Positions 37,148-46,163 of a stretch of 64,000 bases of DNA are shown here, piece by piece. Under the pieces are notes generated by a model. The model saw nothing but the letters and a program-made list of their open reading frames with translations. It had not been told where the DNA came from and made no database searches. Numbering within the stretch: position 1 is the stretch's first letter; each line of letters begins with the position of its first letter. Position numbers and translations under genes: made by a program. This DNA comes from Cupriavidus basilensis OR16 (lineage in GTDB: Bacteria > Pseudomonadota > Gammaproteobacteria > Burkholderiales > Burkholderiaceae): contig NZ_AHJE01000003.1 in assembly GCF_000243095.1 (NCBI RefSeq), positions 62,001 to 126,000 of the forward strand. Direction: 5' to 3'.

Positions 37148-37789
37148 ATGCAAAAGACGCTGAAAATCGATTTTGTCTCCGACGTCGCGTGCCCGTGGTG
37201 CGCGGTAGGCCTGAGTTCGCTGCAACAGGCGCTGGCGCGGCTTGGCGATGAAGTTTCGGCAGAAATCACGCTTCGCCCATTTGAGCTCAATCCGGACATG
37301 GGGCCGGGAGGCGAATCGATCCAGGATTACATGGTGCGCAAATATGGCCGCACCGAGGCGGAAATCGTGCAGAGCCAAGCCATGATCCGCCAGCGAGGCG
37401 CCGATGTCGGCTTTGAGTTTGGCTCTCGTACCCGCGTGTACAACACGTTCGACGCGCATCGGCTATTGCATTGGGCAGGCCTGGAGGGGCGTCAGCTGCC
37501 GCTGAAGATGGCGCTGTTCCGCGCGTATTTCACCGAGTCCAAGGACGCCAGCAATCACGAGGTCCTCATCGAGGCAGCGGCCGCAGCCGGCCTGGACCCC
37601 GAAAAGGCAAGCACTGTGCTGTCCGGCGACGCGTACGCGGCGGAAGTCCGCGAGATGGAAAGGCGCTACCAGGACATGGGCATCCGTTCCGTGCCTTCGA
37701 TCATCTTCAATGACCAATACCTGGTGAGCGGCGGTCAGCCGGTGGAGGCGTTCGAGCGTGCCATTCGGGAGGTGCTGGCAAAAAGCTGA
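37148..37789 (+). CDS. DsbA-family oxidoreductase, FrnE-like
   Basis: A 213-residue thioredoxin-fold protein without signal peptide, so cytosolic. KIDFVSDVACPWCAVGLSSL carries the CPWC redox motif (residues about 15-18); a helical insertion follows, and MGIRSVPSIIFNDQYLVSGG contains the cis-Pro loop (VPS) facing the active site. FrnE-type proteins act as disulfide isomerases or in redox stress, some also in polyketide tailoring. The gene is single and starts 277 bp from the divergent ppk1 remnant. Related to the truncated DsbA fragment at 45929. Confidence 0.9.
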   Translation: MQKTLKIDFVSDVACPWCAVGLSSLQQALARLGDEVSAEITLRPFELNPDMGPGGESIQDYMVRKYGRTEAEIVQSQAMIRQRGADVGFEFGSRTRVYNTFDAHRLLHWAGLEGRQLPLKMALFRAYFTESKDASNHEVLIEAAAAAGLDPEKASTVLSGDAYAAEVREMERRYQDMGIRSVPSIIFNDQYLVSGGQPVEAFERAIREVLAKS

Positions 37790-37977
37790 AGGGGTGCGCG
37801 ACTAGCCACCGCGCCTGTGCCAGGCACCGGGGTCCCGGCGCGTCGCCCAGGCCGAGGAGACTGCCGCCTGCGCCCCGGAAAGCGTTGCCTTCCTGCATAC
37901 GTACTATCGCCTAATGCTGCGGCGCGTCATTTTCTTTGCTATCATTAGGGAATACCCGATAAGGGTAAACACTAGGA

Positions 37978-38172
37978 ATGAAAGCCATGGACACGCAAAG
38001 CGACATCAAGATGACCGACCAAATGGAACGCGATCTGATCGAGCGCGAACTTGGTCCCCGCAGCCCCAGCCTGGCGGCAGACGTGAAGAGCGCCATCTTC
38101 GCCGTCCAGCATATGCTGAGCCGCCTGCAGAACCAGGCACGCAAGGCAAAGATCGTCTACGCGAACGGCTGA
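37978..38172 (+). CDS. Small helical protein of unknown function
   Basis: A 64-residue protein (or 61 from ATG 37987), rich in charged residues: DIKMTDQMERDLIERELGPR then ADVKSAIFAVQHMLSRLQNQ and a basic end RKAKIVYANG. It is likely helical and soluble. Support comes from a purine-rich stretch before the start, an AT-rich upstream region at 37930-37975 fitting a promoter, and a clear terminator at 38223-38272. No family recognised. Confidence 0.55.
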   Translation: MKAMDTQSDIKMTDQMERDLIERELGPRSPSLAADVKSAIFAVQHMLSRLQNQARKAKIVYANG

Positions 38173-38222
38173 TCGTTCAGGTAGCGGCATCAAATGGCGG
38201 GAGGCGTCTCCCGTGCAGCAAG

Positions 38223-38272
38223 ACCGGCCAATACGCCGCTCCGCCGGAGCGCAGCGTGGGCCGGTTTTTTTA
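38223..38272 (+). terminator. Intrinsic terminator after small gene
   Basis: ACCGGCC (38223-38229) pairs with GGCCGGT (38259-38265), enclosing an inner GC-rich hairpin, and is followed by seven T. It lies 50 bp after the stop codon at 38172. Confidence 0.75.
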
Positions 38273-38363
38273 TGGGCGCCGCGCGGGCCAAGGTAGCGGC
38301 GCATTCGCCACAGGACGTTGCGCCGTCGTATCGCGTTCGCGGCGCATCCGACATCTCCGGTGC

Positions 38364-39404
38364 TTAATCCTGCATTGGAGGACTGACGTCTTCCTGCGAG
38401 ACGATTCGCCTTCCCTCCTTCATCCACCGTGTCGGCGGTTTCCCAAACTGCGCCCCAAACCACCGCGTGAATGCGCTCACCTCTGAAAATCCAAGCAGAT
38501 CCGCCGTACGCGATATGGACTGCTGCTGGCTCTGCAGATAGCGCTCGGCCAGTTCGCACCGTACCTGATTGACCAGGCCCGAGAATGTTTCCCCGCGTTG
38601 CTCCAATTGGCGCTGCAGCGTCCTCGGGCTGACCCCCAGGTTCTGCGCAACCTGTTCCACGGCACTGCGGCCGCGCGGCAGCAGCAGGTGAATTGCCCGT
38701 CGTACGTCAGCCACTACGGAGTGCGCATTCGAGGGCGATTGAAGGTCAAGGAATCCCCTCGCGTATCTGGCCAGGCTGGCATCGGCCAGGGGGTTCACGC
38801 GATCCAGATCCTGGCTCGACAGGACCAGGCCATCGAATTCGCAGCCAAATTCGACCTGCTGGCCGAACAGGCGACGGTGCACCCGCAGGTCTGCAGGGGC
38901 CGCATGCGAAAAGTGCACGCAGCGAGGTTTCCATTGGGCGCCAAGTATGGCGCGGATCAGACAAAGCACCGCGCCTACGGTCAACTCCATCGCCTGCCGG
39001 CCGGGTTGCTGCCTGCCGGTCAGCAACGTCACTCGCAGGACCGCGATATTCGCATGCTCGGTGAACTGTGTCGCGACAGAGTCGCTGAGCAGGTGGCGAT
39101 AACGCTCGACCTCGGCCAGCGCATCCCGCAGCGTGGGCTGATGTTGCAGCGTCAGGCCGACCGGGCCGAAATCGGATAGCCGCCACGATTCGCCCATGAG
39201 CAGCCCGAGCGAATGGCAGGCTGTGACCCGCGCGGATGTCTCTAGCACCTCCGCAAGCCGGAATTCGGGAATGCGCAAGTCGGGCGTGTGCAGGCATTCC
39301 CGGTCCAGGCCGACATGGGAAATCATCTGCACCGGGTCGATACCTGCGGCGCGAGCGATCCCGGAGTACTTGGTGAGGGAGGCGCTGCGAACCAGGACGG
39401 TCAT
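38364..39404 (-). CDS. AraC family regulator with Arabinose_bd-type N-terminal domain
   Basis: A 346-residue regulator of the OruR/ArgR-like AraC group. The N-terminal effector domain starts LVRSASLTKYSGIARAAGID and includes LSDFGPVGLTLQHQPTLRDA; the C-terminal double HTH has SAVEQVAQNLGVSPRTLQRQ and SISRTADLLGFSEVSAFTRW then FGAQFGKPPTRW. It is divergent from the quinone-oxidoreductase remnant / TauD / BKACE operon, its likely target. It is a paralog of the AraC gene at 57817 and of the dead copy at 47290. Confidence 0.92.
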   Translation of the reverse strand: MTVLVRSASLTKYSGIARAAGIDPVQMISHVGLDRECLHTPDLRIPEFRLAEVLETSARVTACHSLGLLMGESWRLSDFGPVGLTLQHQPTLRDALAEVERYRHLLSDSVATQFTEHANIAVLRVTLLTGRQQPGRQAMELTVGAVLCLIRAILGAQWKPRCVHFSHAAPADLRVHRRLFGQQVEFGCEFDGLVLSSQDLDRVNPLADASLARYARGFLDLQSPSNAHSVVADVRRAIHLLLPRGRSAVEQVAQNLGVSPRTLQRQLEQRGETFSGLVNQVRCELAERYLQSQQQSISRTADLLGFSEVSAFTRWFGAQFGKPPTRWMKEGRRIVSQEDVSPPMQD

Positions 39405-39683
39405 AGGGGGGCTCTTTCTGAAGAGGGATGGTCAGGTTGATCGAAGGCCGCCGCCATCTGTCGGTGAAGCCACCAGCCGTCGTCTGGCTGCCAGTGTCGG
39501 CCACGCATCGCATACGCCGCCAGCGCCGCTTCTCGGGGCAGCGACCCAAGCCGGGAATCGACTGTCACGGATGGTCAACTTGTGGCGCGGCTTGTCAAGG
39601 GCCCTGCACATGGGAGAACCGACAATCACCCCAGGTTACCGAATGATAGTGGCGCCAGCAATAGGCGACAACAGGAGACGGAA

Positions 39684-39881
39684 TTGGCAAAAGCCGCTCG
39701 CATGCACGAGGTGGGAGGGCCAGAGGTCCTCCGTTACGAGGACGCCGAGGTGTTCGGCCACATTGCGGCGGGACGCATCCGCATCGGGATCAACCAGCGC
39801 TATGCGCTGCAGGACGCGGTCCAGGCGCATCGGGACCTGGAATCGCGCAAGGCCACCGGCTCGTCAATCTTTGTAGTGTAA
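39684..39881 (+). pseudogene. Quinone oxidoreductase remnant with 261-codon in-frame deletion
   Basis: A 65-codon frame matching only the two ends of the intact quinone oxidoreductase at 48886: the first 23 residues (ending GGPEVLRYEDAEV) are joined directly to the last 42 (FGHIAAGRIRIGINQRYALQ to SSIFVV). The ribosome site AGGAG aligns with that of the intact copy and the start codon is TTG where the copy has ATG. The whole NADPH-binding and catalytic body is gone, so no enzyme activity is possible. It is the first frame of the operon with TauD, 12 bp upstream, and may persist only because its leader drives translation of that gene. Confidence 0.88.
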
Positions 39882-39893
39882 AGGAAGCTTTCC

Positions 39894-40736
39894 ATGCACG
39901 TAGAACCTCTTACCTGCACCATCGGTGCAGAAATCGGCGGCGTCAACCTGGCCGATGCAGCGCGAGATAGCGCGTTGTTTGCCGAGATCAAGGCGCTGCT
40001 GCTCAAGCACAAGGTGCTGTTCCTGCGGGACCAGGATATCAGCCGCGCCGATCACGTGGCCTTCGCCCGCTGTTTTGGCAAACTGGAGGACCACCCGGTC
40101 GCTGGCAGCGACCCGGATCATCCCGGCCTGGTACAGATCTATCGCAGCGACAAGCGCGAGAACTACGAGAACAGCTACCACACCGACGGCAGCTGGCGCG
40201 AAACCCCAACGATGGGCTGCGTCCTGCGTAGCATCGAATGCCCGCCGGTCGGCGGCGACACCATCTGGGTGAACATGGCAGCGGCCTACGAGAACCTGCC
40301 CGAGGAAATCAAGGAGCGCATTGCCGGCCTGCGCGCCAAGCATGGCATTGAACATTCATTTGGCGCGGCGATGAGCCCGGAAAATCGCGCCAAGCTCGCC
40401 GCGCAGTACCCCATGGTCGAACACCCCGTGGTGCGCACCCATCCGGAGACTGGCGAGAAGGTGCTCTACGTCTGCGGCTTCTCCACGCATTTCGCGAACT
40501 TCCATACGCCAGAGAACGTGCGCTACGGGCAGGACAAGACCCCGGGCGCGAGCCATCTGCTGAACTACTTGATCAGCCAGGCAGCGATTCCCGAGTACCA
40601 GGTGCGGTTCCGCTGGCGGCCTAACAGCGTGGCCATTTGGGACAACCGCTGCACCCAGCACTACGCGGTACAGGACTACTGGCCGGCCCCGCGCAAGATG
40701 GAGCGCGCAGCCATCATCGGCGACAAGCCGTTCTGA
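39894..40736 (+). CDS. TauD/TfdA family Fe(II)/2-oxoglutarate dioxygenase
   Basis: A 280-residue dioxygenase. The iron triad is visible: His and Asp of YHTDGSWRE (near residue 100) and the distal His in WDNRCTQHYAVQDY; RKMERAAI gives the 2-oxoglutarate-binding Arg. The N-terminus EPLTCTIGAEIGGVNLADA is the usual TauD opening. Such enzymes hydroxylate sulfonates, aryloxyacids, or other carboxylates with 2-oxoglutarate and O2. It is strongly related to the dioxygenase at 56779. AAGGAAG before the ATG is a good ribosome site. In an operon with BKACE, Bug receptor and CoA ligase genes it probably starts breakdown of an imported acid. Confidence 0.92.
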   Translation: MHVEPLTCTIGAEIGGVNLADAARDSALFAEIKALLLKHKVLFLRDQDISRADHVAFARCFGKLEDHPVAGSDPDHPGLVQIYRSDKRENYENSYHTDGSWRETPTMGCVLRSIECPPVGGDTIWVNMAAAYENLPEEIKERIAGLRAKHGIEHSFGAAMSPENRAKLAAQYPMVEHPVVRTHPETGEKVLYVCGFSTHFANFHTPENVRYGQDKTPGASHLLNYLISQAAIPEYQVRFRWRPNSVAIWDNRCTQHYAVQDYWPAPRKMERAAIIGDKPF

Positions 40737-40767
40737 GGCGCGCCAGCCGTCGCCAAGCCTTGCCCCA

Positions 40768-40781
40768 CCATTTATAAATGG
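40768..40781. repeat. 14-bp perfect palindrome before BKACE gene
   Basis: CCATTTATAAATGG is a perfect palindrome directly overlapping the ribosome-binding region of the BKACE gene at 40791. It could be a protein-binding site or an mRNA hairpin; it may also be chance. Confidence 0.35.
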
Positions 40782-40790
40782 AGACATGCC

Positions 40791-41720
40791 ATGAACTACC
40801 TCGATGGATCCCTGTTCCCTGAAAATCAGCAGCCGCTGATCATCACCGCGGCACCCTACGCACCGGGCTGGCTGCCGTCGGATTTCCCGGAAGACATCCC
40901 CGTGACGATGGAAGACCAGATCCAGAAGGCCGTGGACTGCTACAACGCCGGCGCGACTGTGCTGCACCTGCATGTGCGCGAACTCGACGGCAAAGGCTCG
41001 AAGCGGCTGTCCAAGTTCAACGAGCTGATTGCCGGGGTGCGCAAGGCCGTGCCGGAGATGATCATCCAGGTGGGCGGATCGATCAGTTTCGCGCCCGAGA
41101 ATGAGGGGGCTGCCGCCAAGTGGCTGTCCGACGACACGCGCCACATGCTGGCCGAACTTGACCCGGTTCCGGACCAGGTGACCGTCACGGTAAACACGTC
41201 TCAGATGAACGTGACGGAGCATGCGGAACTCGCGGATTTCAAGGGCACCTCGCGTGACTTCGAATCCGTGGAGCGGCTGATCCGGCGAGGCGTCTACAAG
41301 GGCCCGCTGGTCATGAACTGGGTGGCTATCAGCGGCGGCATGGATGCACCCAGCGTCTTTAACCTCGCCAACATCGTTCGTGCGGTCCCGGATGGCGCGG
41401 TGCTTACCGTTGAAAGCTCCGTGCGTAACGTGCTTCCCGTCAACATGATGGGTATTGCCCTGGGCTTGCATGCGCGATGCGGCACCGAGGACTGCCTCTG
41501 GAACCAGTCGCGCACGGGCAAGATGAGCACGGTGAAGCAGATCGAGCAGCTTGTGCGCATCGCGAGTGAATTTGGCCGCAAAGTGGCAACGGCCCAGGAA
41601 GCGCGCGACATCCAGAAGATTGGCGTGTTCTATGACACGGTCGAGGAGACGCTGACTGCCAACGGTTTCGGGCCGAACCGCAATGGCGGCAATCAGGGCT
41701 TCCTGCGCAAGGCCGCCTGA
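40791..41720 (+). pseudogene. Beta-keto acid cleavage enzyme (BKACE, DUF849) with 43-codon internal deletion
   Basis: A 309-residue version of the 352-residue BKACE at 47703. It keeps the zinc-binding HLH in ATVLHLHVRELDGKGSKRL, QVGGSISFAPENEG and the C-terminal half NWVAISGGMD to NGGNQGFLRKAA. After ADFKGTSRD (about 41255) it jumps to FESVERLIRRGVYKG; 43 residues present in the paralog are missing in frame, covering one strand-helix unit of the TIM barrel including an active-site segment (QCYNIN). Function is therefore unlikely. BKACEs join a beta-keto acid with acetyl-CoA to give acetoacetate and a new acyl-CoA. The frame is still open, so a protein could be made. Confidence 0.8.
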
Positions 41721-41834
41721 TTCGGGCCGGTTGGAACTGACGATCAGTCAACAGAAGGGCAAGGGCGGAAAGTAACTGGCTCTCGACGAAGCAGGCTTCT
41801 GCCCTGACCAACCCTCGCAATTTCGGAGACAAAA

Positions 41835-42845
41835 ATGAATCAAGCAGAACTGCCGGCGCACCGCAGGGCGTCGCTGTCATGGATGTTCGGCCTTGCGTTG
41901 TCGCTCGCGCTGCCAGCCTTGCTCCCGTCAACCGTCTATGCCCAGGCGTGGCCGGCGAAGCCCGTCAGGATCGTGGTCGGCGGCCCGGCCGGCGGCACTG
42001 CCGACACGCTCGGGCGTTTGCTGGCCGAGGGCATGACCCATGCCTTCGGCAAGCCCGTGATTGTCGAGTCAAGACCTGGTGCCGCCGGGGCGATCGCCGT
42101 GGGCGCACTGTTGTCTTCGCCGCACGACGGCTACACGCTCCTGCTGATTCAGGGCGGCATCGTCTCCGAGACACCCCTTGCCGTCAAGGTGTCCTTCAAC
42201 CCCTTCAAGGACCTGAAGCCGGTGGCCCAGGTCGCCAGGACGGGGCTAGTCCTCGTCGGCAACCCGAAACTGCCCGCGAAGAACCTGGGCGAGCTTGTTT
42301 CCTACATCAAGAGCAATCCTGGAAAGGTTGACTACGCATCCTATGCCACGGGCATGCGGGGGCAGACCATGGGCGTGCAGTTCAACCGGCTGGCCGGTCT
42401 CGATATGGACCACGTTGGCTACAAGGGCTCGCCGCCCGCGCTGCAGGATGTCATGGGTGGTCATGTTCCCTTGATGTTCGACGGGCTGGCCACATCGCTT
42501 CCCCTCATCAGCGCCGGCAAGCTCAAGGCCTATGCCGTGGCCTATCCGAAGCGGATTCCGGCCCTGCCCGACGTGCCGACCTTCGCCGAACTTGGCTATC
42601 CCGCCATGACCGAATCCGGCTGGATGGGGCTTTGGGTGCCGCCCGACGTGCCGGATGCGGTGCAGGAGAAGATCCGCGCCGTCACGCTCCAGGTCATGCA
42701 GCAGCAGGGCACCCGGGACCGGATCGCAGCCATGGGGATGGAAGCGGGGCTGCCGCTGAGCAGTGAAGCGCTCTCAAAAGAAGCCCGCGCCGCCTACGAG
42801 CGGCAGGGCGAACTCCTGCGTTCGATCCACTTCGTTCCGGAGTGA
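41835..42845 (+). CDS. Bug/TctC-type periplasmic receptor
   Basis: A 336-residue protein with a long signal peptide (MFGLALSLALPALLPSTVYAQ, cleavage after VYA). Mature features: WPAKPVRIVVGGPAGGTADT, KPVIVESRPGAAGAIAVGAL, DGYTLLLIQGGIVSE and DHVGYKGSPPALQDVMGGHV. It is closely related to the receptor at 55047, sharing QGG-VSE, SYATG and VGYKGSPPAL motifs, so both probably bind similar ligands. CGGAGA precedes the ATG. It follows the damaged BKACE gene and precedes the CoA ligase, with a start of the ligase about 100 bp later, consistent with one operon. Confidence 0.92.
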   Translation: MNQAELPAHRRASLSWMFGLALSLALPALLPSTVYAQAWPAKPVRIVVGGPAGGTADTLGRLLAEGMTHAFGKPVIVESRPGAAGAIAVGALLSSPHDGYTLLLIQGGIVSETPLAVKVSFNPFKDLKPVAQVARTGLVLVGNPKLPAKNLGELVSYIKSNPGKVDYASYATGMRGQTMGVQFNRLAGLDMDHVGYKGSPPALQDVMGGHVPLMFDGLATSLPLISAGKLKAYAVAYPKRIPALPDVPTFAELGYPAMTESGWMGLWVPPDVPDAVQEKIRAVTLQVMQQQGTRDRIAAMGMEAGLPLSSEALSKEARAAYERQGELLRSIHFVPE

Positions 42846-42946
42846 TCCGCAAGCCTGAGCCTGTGCCTGAGCCTCCCGGTGCGCGTAGCCCCATTGAGCG
42901 CGCGATGGCGGGGCCGAAGACGCTGCCATTCACAGAGAAAAAGACC

Positions 42947-44653
42947 ATGCAAAATGCGCTCCCCGCGCGCGCGGACCAGCCGATCGAGTCCAGGCCGGGC
43001 CTACCCGGCCTGGTGCTGCCGCAGACCTCGCTCTGGGGCAACCTCGAGGTGTCCGCGCACCGCTATCCGGACAAGGCCGGAATCCGCTATTTCGGCAAGT
43101 CCACCAGCTTTCGCGAGTTGCATGCCCAGGCCACCGCGCTGGCAGGCTGGCTGCAGCAGAAGGGTGGCGTGAAGAAGGGTGATCGGGTGCTGTTGTACAT
43201 GCAGAATTGCCCGCAGTTCATCGTCAGCTACTACGCCATCCTGCGCGCCGATGCCGTGGTGGTGCCGGTCAATCCGATGAACCGTGCCGAGGAATTCAGG
43301 CACTATGTCACCGACGCCGGGGCACGCGCGGCAATCTGCTCCGCAGACTTGGCCTGCGTTGTGGAGCGGGCGACGGGTGAGCTCGCGCCGGCCGACCGGC
43401 TGCAGCATTTGCTGGTGACCGCGTATGCCGACGCGCTGCCGTCCAGCCACGAGTTTGCGGAAGACACGCCGCCAGCCTGGCTGACCACGTCGCATCCGTG
43501 GCCAGCCGGCGCCACGCCGTGGACCGAGGCGCTTGGCGCCAGCCTGCTACCCGGACCGCATACCGCGGGGCCCGACGACATGGCGGTCATGCCGTACACC
43601 TCGGGGACCACCGGGTTCCCCAAGGGCTGCATCCACACGCATCGCTCGGTCATGCAGAGCGTGGTGGGCGGCCGGGCCTGGTATGACAGCAGGCCCGAGT
43701 CCGCGTCCCTGTCGGTGCTGCCGTTGTTCCATGTGAGCGGCATGCAACACGGCATGAACGTTCCCATCTACAGCGGCGCCACCGTGGTGATGCTGCCGCG
43801 CTGGGACCGTGAAGTGGCGGGCCGGCTGATTTCGCGGCATCGGATCACCCATTGGACCTGCAATCCCACCATGGTGGTCGATTTCCTGGCCAGCCCGAAC
43901 GTGGCGGAGCTCGACCTGTCCAGCCTGCAGCATATCGGCGGCGGCGGCGCGGCGATGCCAGAGGCGGTGGCCGACCGCCTGCGCGGAACGCTTGGCTTGA
44001 GTTTCCTGGAGGGTTACGGTCTATCCGAAACCATGGCCGCGACGCACGTCAATCCGGCAGCCAGGCCCAAGCTGCAGTGCCTCGGGCTGCCGACCTCCAA
44101 CCTGGACGCACGCGTGGTGGACCCCGTCACGCTCAAGGAACTGCCGCCCAACGAGATCGGCGAGATCATCGTCAGCGGTCCGCAGGTGTTCAAGGGCTAC
44201 TGGGGCAAGGACGATGCCACTCGCGACGCCTTCGTTGAGTTCGAAGGCAAGACCTTCTTCCGCACCGGCGACCTGGGCCGCATGGACGGCGAGGGCTACT
44301 ACTTCATCACCGACCGTCTCAAGCGCATGATCAACGCGTCGGGCTTCAAGGTGTGGCCGGCCGAGGTGGAGAACCTGCTGTACAAGCACCCCGACGTCCA
44401 GGAAGCCTGCATCATCGGCACCCGCGACCCGTACCGCGGCGAGACAGTCAAGGCGGTGGTGGTTCTGTGCGCCCATGCCAAGGGCAAGACCACGCCGGAG
44501 GACATCATCGAATGGGCCAAGGAGAACATGGCGGCCTACAAGTACCCGCGTACGGTGGAGTTCGTTGAGGTACTGCCAAAGTCGGGCACCGGCAAGGTGA
44601 TGTGGCGCGAGCTTCAGGAGGCCGAGAATGCACAGGCCGTGGCCGGCGGGTGA
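42947..44653 (+). CDS. Acyl-CoA synthetase (AMP-forming ligase)
   Basis: A 568-residue adenylate-forming enzyme. The P-loop-like motif is YTSGTTGFPKGCIHTHRSVM; GYGLSETMAATHVNPAAR is the A5 region; YFITDRLKRMINASGFKVWP holds the hinge and A8 region; PKSGTGKVMWRELQ has the catalytic Lys (SGTGK). It makes an acyl-CoA from a carboxylic acid, ATP and CoA. The frame is open from 42842, overlapping the Bug stop, but ATG 42947 (MQNALPARADQP) is the more family-like start; ATG 42905 is possible. It probably activates the acid bound by the upstream receptor or a product of the dioxygenase. Confidence 0.92.
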   Translation: MQNALPARADQPIESRPGLPGLVLPQTSLWGNLEVSAHRYPDKAGIRYFGKSTSFRELHAQATALAGWLQQKGGVKKGDRVLLYMQNCPQFIVSYYAILRADAVVVPVNPMNRAEEFRHYVTDAGARAAICSADLACVVERATGELAPADRLQHLLVTAYADALPSSHEFAEDTPPAWLTTSHPWPAGATPWTEALGASLLPGPHTAGPDDMAVMPYTSGTTGFPKGCIHTHRSVMQSVVGGRAWYDSRPESASLSVLPLFHVSGMQHGMNVPIYSGATVVMLPRWDREVAGRLISRHRITHWTCNPTMVVDFLASPNVAELDLSSLQHIGGGGAAMPEAVADRLRGTLGLSFLEGYGLSETMAATHVNPAARPKLQCLGLPTSNLDARVVDPVTLKELPPNEIGEIIVSGPQVFKGYWGKDDATRDAFVEFEGKTFFRTGDLGRMDGEGYYFITDRLKRMINASGFKVWPAEVENLLYKHPDVQEACIIGTRDPYRGETVKAVVVLCAHAKGKTTPEDIIEWAKENMAAYKYPRTVEFVEVLPKSGTGKVMWRELQEAENAQAVAGG

Positions 44654-44759
44654 GGGTGCCTGCGCACCGAAGGTTGTGGCGCTTCAGGCGCGCCGTGCGC
44701 CAGGCCTGCTGGCCCGAAAGGAGAGCTAGCGTGAACCATGCTGCCTGATGTTTTGTTTC

Positions 44760-44790
44760 TGTCGACAATAAAAATCATGGCTGCTATGAT
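44760..44790 (+). promoter_or_regulatory. Promoter with TGTCGACA palindrome (putative GntR operator 1)
   Basis: TGTCGACA at 44760-44767 is followed 17 bp later by TATGAT (44785-44790), so TCGACA can act as -35. The same palindrome in a similar AT-rich setting lies before the genes at 59063 and 61233. It stands 110 bp upstream of the Bug receptor gene at 44900. Confidence 0.6.
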
Positions 44791-44899
44791 CGTGCCAACG
44801 ATAGCCTGGGCAGGTGGACATCGCTCGTCACGCGGTTGGTTCGGTGAGGCAGGCAGCACTTGGCACTCTGGGTCGTAGTCCAAAAAAATGGGGGAGACG

Positions 44900-45892
44900 A
44901 TGTCATTACTGAAAAAGCTGCTCGCAGTTGCGCTGTGCGCCGAGGCAGTCATTGCCATGTGCGCGCCAGGCCTGGTCCAGGCACAGGAAGCCTGGCCATC
45001 GCGCCCGATTCAAATGATCGTGCCGTCGTCTGCCGGTTCGGGAACCGACTCGCTGGCGCGGGTCATGGCTCAACGCCTTTCCGAATCGCTGAAGCAGGCT
45101 GTGGTCGTGGAGAACCGGCCGGGTGGCAGCGGGGTGATCGGGACCAACGCCGTCCTCAAGGCGGCGCCGGATGGGTACACGATTCTCTACACGACGGCGT
45201 CCAACATGGTGGTTGCGCCAGCGGTCATCAAGTCCATTTCCCAGGAGGCAAGAAAGAGCCTCGTGCCGATCGCACAGACAGCGGTGGGTGGGGTGTTGCT
45301 GCTGGTGAGCCCGGATCTGCCGGTGTACGACTTGCCTGGACTCATCGAGTTCGTGAAGGCGAATCCGGATAAGTACAGCTATGGCAGCTGGGGCACTGGC
45401 TCGTCCGCGCACTTGACGATGGAGTGGTTGAAGAAGCAGACCGGCATGAAGACCGAACACGTTGCATATCGGACCTCCAGTCAACTGCTCACCGAACTGT
45501 CCTCGGGTGTGCTCAAGATCGGCTGGACCGATCCCAGCGTGGCGGTTCCGTTCCTGCGTTCCGGGAAGGTGCGCGGCATTGCCATTGCGGGCAACGTGCG
45601 GTCTCCCCAGCTTGCCAACGTCAAGACCATGGGTGAACAGGGCTACAAGTTTGGCACGGTGGGATGGTTCGGCATGTTCGCGCCGGCCGGAACCAGCCCG
45701 GCGATCGTGAAGCGGCTGGCAGACGAGGTCAACAAGGTGCAGGCGTTGCCGGAGATCGCGGCCCTGATGAAGAGACAGAACTTCGAACCGCCACCGGTAA
45801 AGTCCTCCGCGCAGTTGGGCGAGATTGTCCAGAGCGATCTGCAGGTCTGGACGAAGATCGCCAACGACGCAGGGATCAGGCTCGAAGAATAA
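44900..45892 (+). CDS. Bug/TctC-type periplasmic receptor
   Basis: A 330-residue protein with signal peptide (MSLLKKLLAVALCAEAVIAM to VQAQ) and mature Bug features: WPSRPIQMIVPSSAGSGTDS, VVVENRPGGSGVIGTNAVLK, DGYTILYTTASNMVVAPAV and GTGSSAHLTMEWLKKQTG. It is less like the receptors at 41835 and 55047 and closer to the classic tricarboxylate/terephthalate type. ATG 44900 is preferred over 44888 because GGGGAG lies at proper distance. It is the first gene after the TGTCGACA promoter and precedes the DsbA/Rieske remnant and an SDR gene. Confidence 0.9.
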   Translation: MSLLKKLLAVALCAEAVIAMCAPGLVQAQEAWPSRPIQMIVPSSAGSGTDSLARVMAQRLSESLKQAVVVENRPGGSGVIGTNAVLKAAPDGYTILYTTASNMVVAPAVIKSISQEARKSLVPIAQTAVGGVLLLVSPDLPVYDLPGLIEFVKANPDKYSYGSWGTGSSAHLTMEWLKKQTGMKTEHVAYRTSSQLLTELSSGVLKIGWTDPSVAVPFLRSGKVRGIAIAGNVRSPQLANVKTMGEQGYKFGTVGWFGMFAPAGTSPAIVKRLADEVNKVQALPEIAALMKRQNFEPPPVKSSAQLGEIVQSDLQVWTKIANDAGIRLEE

Positions 45893-45928
45893 GATACGGC
45901 CCCCGGCCGGGGGCTAAGGAGTTATTAC

Positions 45929-46163
45929 GTGAATTGCTCTGGACTTCCGGGTGCGGTCCCTGCCCCGACATCGTCGCAAACGCTGCGCGTTGACTTTTAT
46001 CTTGACCTGATATGCCCCTGGTGCTGGATCGGGTTGCGTAATCTGCGTTCAGCATGGGCAAGCTTTCGACAGCAGCATCCCGGATTGGCGCTGGAGACGG
46101 TATGGCATGCCAATGCTCTGCTGCCGCAGATTCCTGCGCAAGGCGTTCCGTACCAAGCATTCT
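45929..46163 (+). pseudogene. DsbA/FrnE-family fragment (N-terminal part)
   Basis: The frame from GTG 45929 encodes LRVDFYLDLICPWCWIGLRN, the redox CPWC motif of a DsbA/FrnE protein, and continues to GVPYQAFYE at about 46160; then the family sequence stops and the frame runs into the Rieske-type gene out of phase. About 130 residues of the expected 210 are missing. It is related to the intact protein at 37148. Not functional as a thiol enzyme because the cis-Pro half is lost. Confidence 0.75.

Noticed and set aside
40768-40781. Palindrome CCATTTATAAATGG as operator for the BKACE operon
   Set aside because: It is not repeated before the paralogous gene at 47703 and overlaps the ribosome site, so it is listed only as a repeat and not as a regulatory claim.
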